DNA from: Streptomyces sp. NBC_00483 | Lineage (GTDB): Bacteria > Actinomycetota > Actinomycetes > Streptomycetales > Streptomycetaceae | Reading direction: 5' to 3' | DNA: 64,000 nt | Assembly: GCF_036013745.1 (NCBI RefSeq) | Contig: NZ_CP107880.1 | Coordinates: 8,742,001 to 8,806,000, forward strand | In this document: piece by piece, positions 8,708 through 16,607 of the stretch | How positions within the stretch are numbered: position 1 is the first letter of the stretch | Layout of the letters: each line of letters begins with the position of its first letter | Notes under the pieces: generated by a model | Database searches by the model: none | Told to the model about the DNA's origin: nothing | Seen by the model: only the letters and a program-made list of their open reading frames with translations | Made by a program: the position numbers and the translations under genes

Positions 8708-9513
8708 ACGAGGAGACGACACCGATGACCGGGACCTCGCCGAGGGCGACACACACCTCCGAGTACGCGGGTCTCGTCGCCGTGGTGACCGGCGGTGCGT
8801 CCGGGATCGGCCTGGCCACGGCCCGCGAACTGCACGCCCGTGGCGCCGAGGTGGCCGTGCTCGACCTGGCCGAGTCGGACGAGCCGTTCCTGCACGTGCG
8901 CTGCGACGTGACGGACGACGACGCCGTCCGTACGGCCATCGAAACGGTCACCGACCGGCTCGGGGGCGTGAACGTCCTGGTCAACAACGCGGGGATGGGC
9001 GCCCAGGGCACGGTCGAGGACAACGCCCCCGACGAGTGGCACCGCGTGCTCGATGTCAACGTGGTCGGCATCGCCCGCGTGACGGCGGCGGCCCTGCCGG
9101 CCTTGCGCAAGGCGGCCGCCGGAGGGGAGGGGCACGCGGCGATCGTCAACATGTGCTCGATCGCGGCGACCGCCGGGCTGCCGCAGCGCGCCCTCTACTC
9201 GGCGAGCAAGGGCGCCGTCCTGGCACTCACTCGCGCCATGGCCGCCGACCACCTCCGCGAGGGCATCCGCGTCACCTGCGTGAACCCCGGCACGGCGGAC
9301 ACACCTTGGGTGAACCGCCTCCTGTCACTCGCGGACGACCCCGAGGCCGAACGCGCCGCCCTGGCCGCCCGCCAGCCCAGCGGCCGCCTGGTGAGCGCCA
9401 CCGAAGTCGCGTACGCGGTCGCCTACTTGGCCAGCCCGCACTCCGGCGCCACCACCGGCACGGACCTTGCCGTGGACGGCGGGATGCAGGGGCTGCGGCT
9501 GCGGTCCGAGTGA
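8704..9513 (+). CDS. SDR dehydrogenase, probable 2-keto-3-deoxy-L-fuconate 4-dehydrogenase
   Basis: 269 aa from ATG 8704, which overlaps the FAH stop as ATGA; a second ATG at 8725 would remove only the seven-residue leader. Classical short-chain dehydrogenase: TGGASGIG at 29-36 for NAD(P), NNAG at 94-97, the catalytic Ser152, Tyr165 and Lys169 (SIAATAGLPQRALYSASKG), and the PGTADTPW stretch after the active site. Asp54 (VLDLAES) after beta-2 favours NAD. In the oxidative L-fucose pathway the SDR oxidises 2-keto-3-deoxy-L-fuconate to the 2,4-diketo acid that the FAH enzyme cleaves, which is exactly the neighbouring gene. Sugar specificity is inferred from the operon. Confidence 0.87.
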   Translation: MNEETTPMTGTSPRATHTSEYAGLVAVVTGGASGIGLATARELHARGAEVAVLDLAESDEPFLHVRCDVTDDDAVRTAIETVTDRLGGVNVLVNNAGMGAQGTVEDNAPDEWHRVLDVNVVGIARVTAAALPALRKAAAGGEGHAAIVNMCSIAATAGLPQRALYSASKGAVLALTRAMAADHLREGIRVTCVNPGTADTPWVNRLLSLADDPEAERAALAARQPSGRLVSATEVAYAVAYLASPHSGATTGTDLAVDGGMQGLRLRSE

Positions 9514-9521
9514 GGTCGGGT

Positions 9522-9568
9522 CCGACGGCTCGGCACGTGCCCCAACCAGGACACGGCCGTGCCGTCGG
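9522..9568. terminator. Imperfect hairpin between convergent SDR and TetR genes
   Basis: CCGACGG..GCACG at 9522-9536 can pair with CGTGCCGTCGG at 9558-9568 if four bases bulge out. It lies just after the SDR stop and before the convergent TetR stop at 9640, where a bidirectional terminator is expected. The bulge makes this a weak call. Confidence 0.35.
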
Positions 9569-9639
9569 CAAGCCCCTCAACCGGCTCGGTGGCAGGCGCA
9601 GAGTTCCGTCAATGGGCCTTCAGGTGGACACCCCGACGA

Positions 9640-10215
9640 TCAGTCACGGCGGATCAGCGCCATCGCCATCTGCTGGACGGAGCGGGTGAAGCGGCGAGGG
9701 TCGTCAGGTGGTGTCATGTGACGGATCAGGTCGCCGTCAAAGGCCGCGAGTACGGCGTGGGCGAGGAAGTCGGCGTCGAGATCGGGGCGTTCGTCGGCGA
9801 ACAGGGTGCTGAGATGGCCGTGCCAGAGCTGGTAGCTGGGGTCGCGGTACTTGTCCTCGGCGCAGGCCTGTCCGTGTGCGGACAGCAAAGTGGCGTTGCC
9901 TTCGGCGATCGCGCCGAGCGCGTCGAGAAAGGCGAGCAGTCGCTCCGGTGCGGGCGCTCCGGGCCCCAGGGGTGGGGGTCCGTTCCCGACCGCGTCGCGC
10001 AGTTCCCGGGACCTCTCTTCCAGCAGCGCTTGCAGTAGTCCGGCGCGGTTGGCGAAGCGCCGGAAGACGGTGCCTTTCCCGACTCCGGCAAGGGCGGCAA
10101 CCCGGTCGAGTGACACATGGTCGCCGCCGCCCTCGCTCAGGAGTTGCTCGGTCGCGCGTAGCACCGCGCGACGGTTACGGGCCGCGTCGGCGCGTTCGGC
10201 CCGCTGTGCAGTCAT
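9640..10215 (-). CDS. TetR-family transcriptional regulator
   Basis: 191 aa. N-terminal TetR helix-turn-helix: RNRRAVLRATEQLLSEGGGDHVSLDRVAALAGVGKGTVFRRFANRAGLLQALL; the C-terminal part is a generic ligand-binding helical domain. I choose ATG 10215 because GAGGG lies 6-7 bases upstream; ATG 10221 touches that motif. Two identical-arm palindromes stand in the short divergent promoter, so it most likely represses itself and the quinone-reductase-like gene at 10334. The ligand is unknown, but TetR/MDR-reductase pairs often answer electrophiles or quinones. Confidence 0.88.
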   Translation of the reverse strand: MTAQRAERADAARNRRAVLRATEQLLSEGGGDHVSLDRVAALAGVGKGTVFRRFANRAGLLQALLEERSRELRDAVGNGPPPLGPGAPAPERLLAFLDALGAIAEGNATLLSAHGQACAEDKYRDPSYQLWHGHLSTLFADERPDLDADFLAHAVLAAFDGDLIRHMTPPDDPRRFTRSVQQMAMALIRRD

Positions 10216-10233
10216 GGGCATCCCTCGGCTAGA

Positions 10234-10282
10234 CGGACTGTCGGTCCGCATACTACCGTGCATCAAACGGACTACTGGTCCG
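10234..10282. promoter_or_regulatory. Twin TetR operators
   Basis: Two palindromes with the same arms CGGAC-N5-GTCCG at 10234-10248 and 10268-10282, centres 34 bp apart. Both are followed by GCATA. They lie between the divergent TetR and reductase genes; CATAAT at 10282-10287 could be the -10 of the rightward promoter. The shared arms and different spacers are what a TetR dimer site would show. Confidence 0.7.
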
Positions 10283-10333
10283 CATAATGCGCATCTACAG
10301 GCATGCCCACAGGCGTGTCTACAGGGAGGCATC

Positions 10334-11260
10334 ATGGTCATGCGCGCGCTCATCGTCGATCCCGACGCTCCCGGCTCCCTGCGTCTGGGGACGACCGCGG
10401 AACCCCAGGCAGCACCACACCAGTTGGTCGTCGATGTCCGGCACATCTCGCTCAACCGTGGCGAGGTGGCGTTCGCAGGGCGACTCCCGGCCGGGACCGT
10501 TCACGGCTACGACGCTGCGGGTGTCGTCGTACGTGCCGCGACAGACGGCACGGGACCGTCCGTAGGAGCCAGGGTCACGGCGTTCGGTGCCGGCGCATGG
10601 GCCCAGCGGATGGCTGTGGACACCAGCGCGGTGGCCGAAGTACCTGCCCAGGTCGACCTCGCCGACGCCGCCGCACTTCCGATGGCCGGCATCACTGCGT
10701 TACGCACGCTGCGCTCCCGCTCCATCCTGGGCCGACGCGTACTGATCACCGGCGCGGCCGGCGGCGTCGGCCGCTACGCGGTCCAGCTCGCGGCCCTGGG
10801 AGGTGCCCAGGTGATCGCCTCGGTGGGCTCGTCGACACGAGCCGACGGCCTGGCCGAGCTGGGCGCCCACCAAGTGGTGGTCGGCCTGGAAGGCATCGAC
10901 CGGCCGGTCGACCTCATCCTCGACAACGTCGGCGGCCAACAGCTGGCTGCCGCCTGGGAACTCCTCGCGCCGGGCGGGGGCGTGCAGAACATCGGCTGGG
11001 CTTCTGGCGAACCGGCGGTGTTCGCGCCGTACTCGCTGTTCTCCGTGGGGCCGGCCAAGACGATGACCACGTTCGGTGACGTCCATGAGGTCGGCCCGGA
11101 CCTGGCAACCCTGCTTGATTTCGTGGCAGCGGGGAGGCTTTCACCGGAGGTCGACCGGCGCGGTTCCTGGGAACGTGTCGCCGAGGCCGCCCAAGCGCTG
11201 CTGGACCGGCGCATCGCGGGCAAGGTGGTTCTGGATGTGGAGCGGGCGGCGGCCGACTGA
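10334..11260 (+). CDS. Zinc-independent MDR-family NADPH:quinone reductase-like protein
   Basis: 308 aa from ATG 10334 (AGGGAGG at 10323-10329; ATG 10340 is the alternative). Medium-chain reductase layout: an N-terminal GroES-like domain (SLNRGEVAFAGRLPAGTVHGYDAAGVV), then a Rossmann domain with the NADPH motif LITGAAGGVGRYAVQLAALGGAQV. The Cys/His zinc ligands of alcohol dehydrogenases are absent, as in quinone oxidoreductases and enoyl reductases. The C-terminal RIAGKVVLDVE is typical. It is divergent from a TetR regulator with twin operators, which suggests inducible detoxification of a quinone or enone. Substrate unknown. Confidence 0.85.
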   Translation: MVMRALIVDPDAPGSLRLGTTAEPQAAPHQLVVDVRHISLNRGEVAFAGRLPAGTVHGYDAAGVVVRAATDGTGPSVGARVTAFGAGAWAQRMAVDTSAVAEVPAQVDLADAAALPMAGITALRTLRSRSILGRRVLITGAAGGVGRYAVQLAALGGAQVIASVGSSTRADGLAELGAHQVVVGLEGIDRPVDLILDNVGGQQLAAAWELLAPGGGVQNIGWASGEPAVFAPYSLFSVGPAKTMTTFGDVHEVGPDLATLLDFVAAGRLSPEVDRRGSWERVAEAAQALLDRRIAGKVVLDVERAAAD

Positions 11261-11620
11261 CTGAGCCACAGCCGGGCGGTGGAATGCGGCTTGCCCTGGT
11301 TCGCGGGCACTGCGGGCTGAACGCGATCAAATGGGCTTCCGGGCTCCAGGTCAGTGGCTACGCCCTGGACGATGGCGGCGAACTACGCTGGACTGGATGG
11401 CCGTTTGTAGGTGGCCGTCACCGCGGCGGCGAGAGAACCGTTCAGGAACGACCGCCGGTGCAGGGCGCCTTCCTTTGGCTTTCTCTCGCCGGTGTCTCTG
11501 CCTTCGTTCTCGTGGCCTTCGTTCTCGTGCGTGTTGTCGTTCCTCGACTCCATTGACTCCTCCGTCGCGTCCGAACGGCCGGTAAGTCAAAGGGAATTGG
11601 GTTGCCGCAGTGGCGTGGGC
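11261..11620. other. Gene-poor spacer with no recognisable coding sequence
   Basis: About 360 bp between the reductase stop and the esterase remnant. Reading frames here lack the strong G/C third-position bias of the neighbours and encode nothing I recognise. A short direct repeat (CCTTCGTTCTCGTG, two copies near 11501-11533) is present. It may be worn-down flank of the adjacent pseudogene. Confidence 0.4.
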
Positions 11621-12049
11621 CTATCGCGACTGGCGCATGATCCAGTCCCTGATGTCCGGGATGGAGTAGGCGATGTGCCAGGTGCCCATGTGGGCGCTGG
11701 CACCCGAGCCGGATGCCACGGTGGTGCCGGTTTCGAAGCCGGCGTAGTTGACCGGGGCCTGCTGCTTCTTCAGGGTGCGCACGTCCGCGGCGAACTGTGG
11801 TCGAGGTAGGTGATGTTCAGGCCCAGCGGCATCATCGCGCCCATCGACTGGCCGGTGGTGCAGCGCCGGGCCTTGGTGACGGTGTGGTCGGCGACGGCGA
11901 ACGTCGAGGTGGTCAGCGTCGAGGTGTCGATGTCGCGGTCGTACTCGACCGCGACGGCGATCAGCTTCTGGCCGTCCCCGAAGACCTTGGTGATCGCGGT
12001 GGCACTGCGGACATGAGCGGACGGTGACGAACGTACGCCTGGCTACCAA
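11621..12049 (-). pseudogene. Remnant of a secreted PHB-depolymerase-like esterase
   Basis: Three pieces of one family appear in order but out of frame. A start-like MVARRTFV (TTG 12049) matches the Tat start of the esterase at 16989. TAITKVFGDGQKLIAVAVEY and the next ~25 residues match its N-terminal domain. RRCTTGQSMGAMM matches the lipase-box region, and the end (PVNYAGFETGT to IRDWIMRQSR) matches the C-terminus of the 14064 gene. The signal-peptide region, most of the linker and most of the hydrolase domain are deleted. It is a degraded paralogue of the split gene 2-5 kb away, not an independent enzyme. Confidence 0.8.
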
Positions 12050-12273
12050 TGCAGACTCCTTGGCTGGCGGGAGGCCATCACGAGGTCCGGTGATGGTTCG
12101 CTTTCGAGGAGAACCGGACGTGGTCGCCCACTTCGAATTACCGTCCCTGCAGGGCTACTTGAACGTTCCGGTTCCCAGCGACGGGGAGACGCTACTGAGG
12201 AAACTTTTCAACTTGCTGTGCATGGCGGCACAGGCGGGGGCGATGCGCCTCCTCGCCATCAGCGTGGGTGCGC
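12050..12273. other. Spacer without recognisable genes
   Basis: Open plus-strand frames cross this stretch, but the codons lack the local G/C third-position bias (several TTA, CTA, AAA and CTT codons), and the products match nothing I know. It is probably noncoding or decayed sequence between the esterase remnant and the monooxygenase stop. Confidence 0.35.
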
Positions 12274-13485
12274 TCACTGCCGCGCAAGTCCGCCGTCCTG
12301 GACTGCTGCCGAGGCATCCCAGTCGATGTGGTGGCCGTACGTCTGCCGTGACTGTTCGCCGTTGGCCAGCCGGGGCAGGAGCAGTGGCATCAGCAGATCG
12401 CGGACGATCCGTCCGACCGGGCCTGCGGCCTTGTTGTTGTTGATCCGGGCGGCCTGCTTCACGATCCGTTCGACGCGCGGGCGGCGCAGTGCTTCGTACG
12501 CGGCGAAGGCACCCTCGATCGTGGGCAGATCGCGCAGCGCCTTGGCGAGCTCCACGGCGTCCTCGATGGACAGTGAGGCGCCCTGGCCGGATGTCGGCGA
12601 GGGGGCGTGGGCGGCGTCACCGATGACGATCATCCGGCCGCGGTGCCAGGCCGGGACGCCCAGCATGGCGTGCATCGGGCTCGCCGGGGTGATCTCCTGG
12701 CTCGCGCGGATCAACTCGGCGGCAGGGCCCGCGTCATCGGCGAACAGGGCGGTGAGTCGGCGTCGCCACTGCTCGGCGTCGATGGCCTCGACCTCGCCGC
12801 GGGCCGGTTCGTCCTGGCGCGGCAGGTTGGCGAACCACCAGACCTCACCGTCGGGCGCGGGGGCGTAGCCGAAGAAGGCGCGTTTGCCGAACACCATCTG
12901 GTAGCTGCCCACTTCCGTGTTCACCGGCACACCGCGGGTGTAGCCGCCGAGACCGATGAGGCCGGAGTAGGCGGGGGCGGGTGCCGCGGGGTCGATGAGC
13001 CCCCGGACCGTCGAGTGCAGCCCGTCGCAGCCGATCAGCAGATCGCCGTACTCCTCGCTGCCGTCGGCGAAGACCGCGCGGACGCCGTCGCCCGTGTCCT
13101 GTGCCTCGACCAGGCGCTTGCCGTGCTCGATGCGGATGCCGCGGCGCAGGGCCTCGTCGCGCAGCCCGCGATACAGGTCGGCGCGCTTGAGTGTCCGGCT
13201 GGTGATCTCCCCGTCCGGCCGACTGGTGCGCACCCGGCCCAGTGCCTTCCCGGTGGTGGAGACCATGTCGATGCCCGGGGTCTCGAACCCCGCGGCGCCG
13301 ACCGCCGTGTCGGCCTCTATGGCGCGGAGGGCGTCGATGCCGTTCGAGCCCAGCGTCAGGAAGACGCCGACGTTCTCGGTGCCCCCGGCGTGGGCCTCGT
13401 GGACCGTCGCGTCGACGCCGGCCCGCTGGAGCGCCATGGCGGCGGCGGGCCCGGCTATGCCGCCGCCGATGATCAATGCCTTCAC
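12274..13485 (-). CDS. FAD-dependent monooxygenase (class A flavoprotein)
   Basis: 403 aa aromatic-hydroxylase-type flavoprotein. The N-terminal dinucleotide fold is IIGGGIAGPAAAMALQRAG (Gly7, Gly9, Gly12). The DG motif is LLIGCDGLHSTVR, and the second FAD motif is GRMIVIGDAAHAPSPTSGQGASLSIEDA. No transmembrane segment or signal is seen. Such enzymes hydroxylate small aromatics, antibiotics or other ring compounds with NAD(P)H and O2. It is divergent from a MarR regulator, with a palindrome in the 81-bp gap. That arrangement is common for inducible resistance or aromatic-degradation monooxygenases. Substrate not predictable. Confidence 0.88.
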   Translation of the reverse strand: MKALIIGGGIAGPAAAMALQRAGVDATVHEAHAGGTENVGVFLTLGSNGIDALRAIEADTAVGAAGFETPGIDMVSTTGKALGRVRTSRPDGEITSRTLKRADLYRGLRDEALRRGIRIEHGKRLVEAQDTGDGVRAVFADGSEEYGDLLIGCDGLHSTVRGLIDPAAPAPAYSGLIGLGGYTRGVPVNTEVGSYQMVFGKRAFFGYAPAPDGEVWWFANLPRQDEPARGEVEAIDAEQWRRRLTALFADDAGPAAELIRASQEITPASPMHAMLGVPAWHRGRMIVIGDAAHAPSPTSGQGASLSIEDAVELAKALRDLPTIEGAFAAYEALRRPRVERIVKQAARINNNKAAGPVGRIVRDLLMPLLLPRLANGEQSRQTYGHHIDWDASAAVQDGGLARQ

Positions 13486-13523
13486 GTTGAGTCGCCTCTT
13501 CCATCTCGTTGATCACAGTAAGT

Positions 13524-13547
13524 TATTTAGATCTATCGAACTAAATA
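13524..13547. promoter_or_regulatory. Probable MarR operator
   Basis: Inverted repeat TATTTAG (13524-13530) and CTAAATA (13541-13547) with a 10-bp spacer, in AT-rich sequence between the divergent monooxygenase and MarR genes. Size, symmetry and place fit a MarR dimer site controlling both genes. Confidence 0.65.
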
Positions 13548-13566
13548 GTATGGCTACGATGCCGCT

Positions 13567-14046
13567 GTGACAAATCACGAGGAATCCGCACGGCCCACCG
13601 GTCGGGAGGAACTGGTGGACGAGGTGCTGCTGGCCGGCCGCGAACTGTCCACCGCCGCCGTTCTCTTCCACACCGCACTCGCCTCCCGCCAGGGGCTGAG
13701 CGCCACGGACACGAAGGCGCTGGACCTGGTCGCCCGGCTCGGACCGATGACGGCCGGCGACCTCGCTCGCCATCTGGCCCTCAAGCCCGCCTCCGTCACC
13801 GCCCTCATCGGCCGCCTGGAGGACAAGGACGCCCTGCGCAAGGCCCCGGACCCGGGGGACGGCCGCAAGGTGGTGCTGCACTTCAACGAGGAGTTCGCGG
13901 CCCGCAACCTGCACTACTTCGCCGACCTCGTCGGTTCACTGCGGGAGCTGTGCGAGCACTACACGGACGAGCAGCTGGCGACGATCGCGTCCTTCACGAG
14001 GGAGGCGGCACGCCGGCAGGCGGAGGCGACGCAGAGGTTGGCCTGA
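13567..14046 (+). CDS. MarR-family transcriptional regulator
   Basis: 159 aa from GTG 13567. Winged helix-turn-helix with typical MarR spacing: SATDTKALDLVARLGPMTAGDLARHLALKPASVTALIGRLEDKDALRKAPDPGDGRKVVL, where the DxxDGR wing motif is PGDGR. Flanking helices would form the dimer interface. It is divergent from the FAD monooxygenase at 12274-13485, with an inverted repeat between them, so it is probably its repressor, released by a phenolic or similar ligand. Confidence 0.87.
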   Translation: MTNHEESARPTGREELVDEVLLAGRELSTAAVLFHTALASRQGLSATDTKALDLVARLGPMTAGDLARHLALKPASVTALIGRLEDKDALRKAPDPGDGRKVVLHFNEEFAARNLHYFADLVGSLRELCEHYTDEQLATIASFTREAARRQAEATQRLA

Positions 14047-14063
14047 TCCGGGGCCCGCGGGCC

Positions 14064-15131
14064 TCAGTGCCCGGTCCGCCGGGTCTGGCGGAAGATCCAG
14101 TCCCGGATGCCCGGGATGTCGTACGCGATCTGCCAGGTCCCCATGTGCGCGTTCGTCGCCGTGGAGTTGGCCGTCACCGTGCCGGTCTGGAAGGCCGCGT
14201 AGTTCACCGGCGCCTTCTGCTTCTCCAGGTTGCGGACGTCGGCGGCGAACTGTGCGGCGGTGGCTCCCGCGTCCCAGACCGCCTTGCCGACGCTCGTCCC
14301 CTGCGCCGCGATCACGTCGGTGATCGCGTTCTCGCCGGGATACGCCTTCGCGTCGTCCTGGGAGACCGCGATCCAGAGGTTCTTCCGCGCGAGCGGTGCG
14401 GCCTGCTCCGCCGGCCACTGCCCGGCGACGATGTACGCCGCCGCGAAGAGGTCCGGGTACGCGATGTTCAGGCCGAGCGACATCATCGCGCCCATCGACT
14501 GGCCGGTGGTGTAGCGGTGGTCGGCGTCGACGGCGTACGTCTCGGTGATCTCCTCGACGAGGTGCGCCGTGGTCTCGAAGAGCGCCATCGGCTCGTAGTC
14601 GTCGTCGACCACGACCGCCCCGTACTCGGGCGCGAGGACGAACGCCTCGTTCCTGGCCTGGTCCTCGGGGCTCGCCCAGCACACCGCGCCGTTGCCCTGG
14701 ACCAGGGGCGAGATCGTGTCGATGTTGATCAGGCTCGCGTCGTGCATGAAGAGGACCAGCGGGTAGCGGCGTCCGGGGGAGCCGTGCCGGTGGCTCTTTG
14801 GTACGAAGAGGTTGTAGCGGAGCGTCTGGCCGGTGGCCGGGTCGTGGAAGGTGAACTGCCTGAAGTCGTCGACGACGAGGTTGGTGACGGAACTGGTGGT
14901 GACGGGCGTGGAGTTGGTCGGCAGGGTGCCGCCGTGGACGGTGGCGACGGGGCCGGTCTGGGTCACGGTGGCCGACGCGGGCGTGAGGGTGGCGTTGCTG
15001 GGGGTGGTGTCGCCGACCTTGGGGCCGCCGGCGCTGGCGCCGGTGCCCCCGCTCGGGCTCGGACTGGGGCTCGCACTCGCGCTCGTACTGGCGCTGGGGC
15101 TCGCCGTGTCGCCTCCGCCTCCGCCTCCCCC
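14064..15131 (-). pseudogene. 3' half of an IS-split secreted esterase (PHB-depolymerase-like)
   Basis: Carboxy-terminal ~355 residues of an alpha/beta hydrolase. It begins in a glycine run followed by a Ser/Pro/Ala linker (DTASPSASTSASASPSPSPS). The hydrolase domain has the oxyanion-region stretch YPLVLFMHDASLIN, the lipase box GQSMGAMM, and an end IRDWIFRQTRR. The family resembles polyhydroxybutyrate depolymerases and related secreted esterases. The 5' half, with the Tat signal, lies on the other side of the IS110 element at 16608-16989. No start codon or signal peptide remains in host sequence, so this half should not yield a secreted enzyme. The open frame runs into the element, giving only an accidental fusion. 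Confidence 0.85.
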
Positions 15132-15387
15132 GTTATGTTTTCTGCGGTCCTGCAAGAGGGCCGCTGGCCTCCGGGCCCGGCATGACTGTGTCCCCCTGTC
15201 CAAGATGACCTGGGGGGTGGTGTTCACCGGGCCCGAGAGGTGCCGTCGGAGACGCTGATAAGAGGCCCGACCACCGTCCGGTCCGGCGCAATGCCGAGAC
15301 AGTTCACGGACGGCAGGTCTGCATAACGTGGATGCGCGAGAACGACACCGACGCCAAGGCCAGCCGCACCAAAGGAGTTGAAGCACG
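15132..15387 (+). ncRNA. Candidate bridge RNA region in the IS110 left end
   Basis: IS110-group elements such as IS621 encode a structured bridge RNA in the noncoding left end, upstream of the recombinase. Here 256 bp of noncoding sequence occupies that position. An 8-bp hairpin (GCGGTCCT 15144-15151 with AGGGCCGC 15157-15164, one G-U pair) is visible. A second stem pairs CCCCC 15192-15196 with the G-run 15212-15217. The G-run could also pair with the C-rich insertion target. The existence and limits of the RNA are inferred from family knowledge. Confidence 0.45.
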
Positions 15388-16590
15388 ATGTTCGACACCA
15401 GCGACGTCGGCGTGTTCCTCGGCCTGGACGTCGGCAAGAGCACTCACCACGGCCACGGGCTCACCCCGGCCGGCAAGAAGGTCTACGACAAGCCACTGCC
15501 CAACCGCGAGCCGAACCTGAGGGCCGTCTTCGACAAGCTGGCCGCCAAGTTCGGCACCGTGCTGGTGATCGTGGACCAGCCCGCCTCGATCGGCGCTCTA
15601 CCGCTGACCGTCGCGAGAAACGCGGGCTGCAAGGTCGCCTACCTGCCGGGACTCGCGATGCGCCGAATCGCCGACCTCTACCCCGGCGAGGCGAAGACCG
15701 ACGCAAAGGACGCCGCGGTCATCGCCGACGCGGCCCGCACCATGCCGCACACCCTGCGCTCGCTGGAGCTCACCGACGAGATCACCGCCGAGCTGACCGT
15801 GCTGGTCGGCTTCGACCAGGACCTCGCGGCCGAGGCCACCCGCACCAGCAACCGGATACGCGGCCTGCTCACCCAGTTCCACCCCAGCCTGGAACGCGTC
15901 CTCGGACCCCGGCTCGACCACCAGGCCATCCCCTGGCTCCTGGAACGCTACGGATCCCCGGCCACCCTGCGAAAAGCCGGACGCCGCAAGCTCGTTGAAG
16001 TGATCCGGCCCAAGGCCCCGCGGATGGCCGCCCGGCTGATCGACGACGTCTTCGACGCGCTCGACGAGCAGACCGTGGTGGTCCCCGGAACCGGCACGCT
16101 CGACATCGTCATCCCCTCCCTGGCCCGGCAACTCGCAACCGTCCACGACCAACGCCGCGCCCTGGAAGCCCAGATCAACACCCTGCTGGAACAACACCCT
16201 CTTTCCCAGGTCCTGACCTCGATGCCGGGGATCGCAGTCAGGACCGCCGCAGTCTTGCTGGTCACCGTCGGCGACGGCACCAGCTTCCCCACCGCCGCCC
16301 ACCTCGCCTCCTACGCCGGCCTCGCACCGACCACGAAGTCGTCCGGGACCTCCATCCACGGCGAACACGCACCACGCGGCGGAAACCGCCAGCTCAAGAG
16401 AGCCATGTTCCTCTCCGCGTTCGCGGCCCTGCACGACTCCACCTCCCGCACCTACTACGACAAGTGCCGGGCCAGAGGAAAGACCCACACCCAGGCCCTC
16501 CTCCGCCTCGCCCGCCACCGCATCAGCGTGCTCTTCGCCATGCTCCGCGACGGCACCTTCTACGAACACCGAACCCCACGCCTCGCTTGA
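15388..16590 (+). CDS. IS110-family transposase (DEDD recombinase)
   Basis: 400 aa, full length for the family. The N-terminal RuvC-like DEDD domain begins GVFLGLDVGKSTHHGHGLT (first Asp at 14), then VLVIVDQPASIG and the cluster EAKTDAKDAAVIADAART. A helical middle follows, then the C-terminal Transposase_20 domain with LTSMPGIAVRTAAVLLVTVG, FPTAAHLASYAGLAP and the serine-containing TKSSGTSIHGEHAPRGG, where the catalytic Ser of the family lies. ATG 15388 is preceded by AGGAG at 15371-15375 (GGAGTTG). No frameshift or stop is seen, so it may still be active. Confidence 0.93.
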   Translation: MFDTSDVGVFLGLDVGKSTHHGHGLTPAGKKVYDKPLPNREPNLRAVFDKLAAKFGTVLVIVDQPASIGALPLTVARNAGCKVAYLPGLAMRRIADLYPGEAKTDAKDAAVIADAARTMPHTLRSLELTDEITAELTVLVGFDQDLAAEATRTSNRIRGLLTQFHPSLERVLGPRLDHQAIPWLLERYGSPATLRKAGRRKLVEVIRPKAPRMAARLIDDVFDALDEQTVVVPGTGTLDIVIPSLARQLATVHDQRRALEAQINTLLEQHPLSQVLTSMPGIAVRTAAVLLVTVGDGTSFPTAAHLASYAGLAPTTKSSGTSIHGEHAPRGGNRQLKRAMFLSAFAALHDSTSRTYYDKCRARGKTHTQALLRLARHRISVLFAMLRDGTFYEHRTPRLA

Positions 16591-16607
16591 CGAAAGACAT
16601 AGAGGCA

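Larger units (their letters stand above)
15132..16607 (+). mobile_element. IS110-family insertion sequence
   Basis: An element of about 1.48 kb. The left boundary lies after the C-run at 15127-15131 and the right one before the C-run at 16608-16617. The limits are set by where the host esterase sequence stops and restarts. It holds one full-length DEDD transposase, ~256 bp of noncoding sequence upstream and only ~17 bp downstream. No terminal inverted repeats are evident, as usual for IS110. The C-rich target on both sides makes the exact junction ambiguous by a few bases. Confidence 0.85.

Noticed and set aside
12024..12443. A 139-codon plus-strand frame beside the esterase remnant
   Set aside because: Low G/C third-position bias in its first half and overlap with the monooxygenase gene in the second; no similarity recognised.
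15061..15118. Repetitive Ser/Pro/Ala coding run as a separate repeat element
   Set aside because: It is the low-complexity linker of the split esterase, common in secreted actinomycete enzymes.
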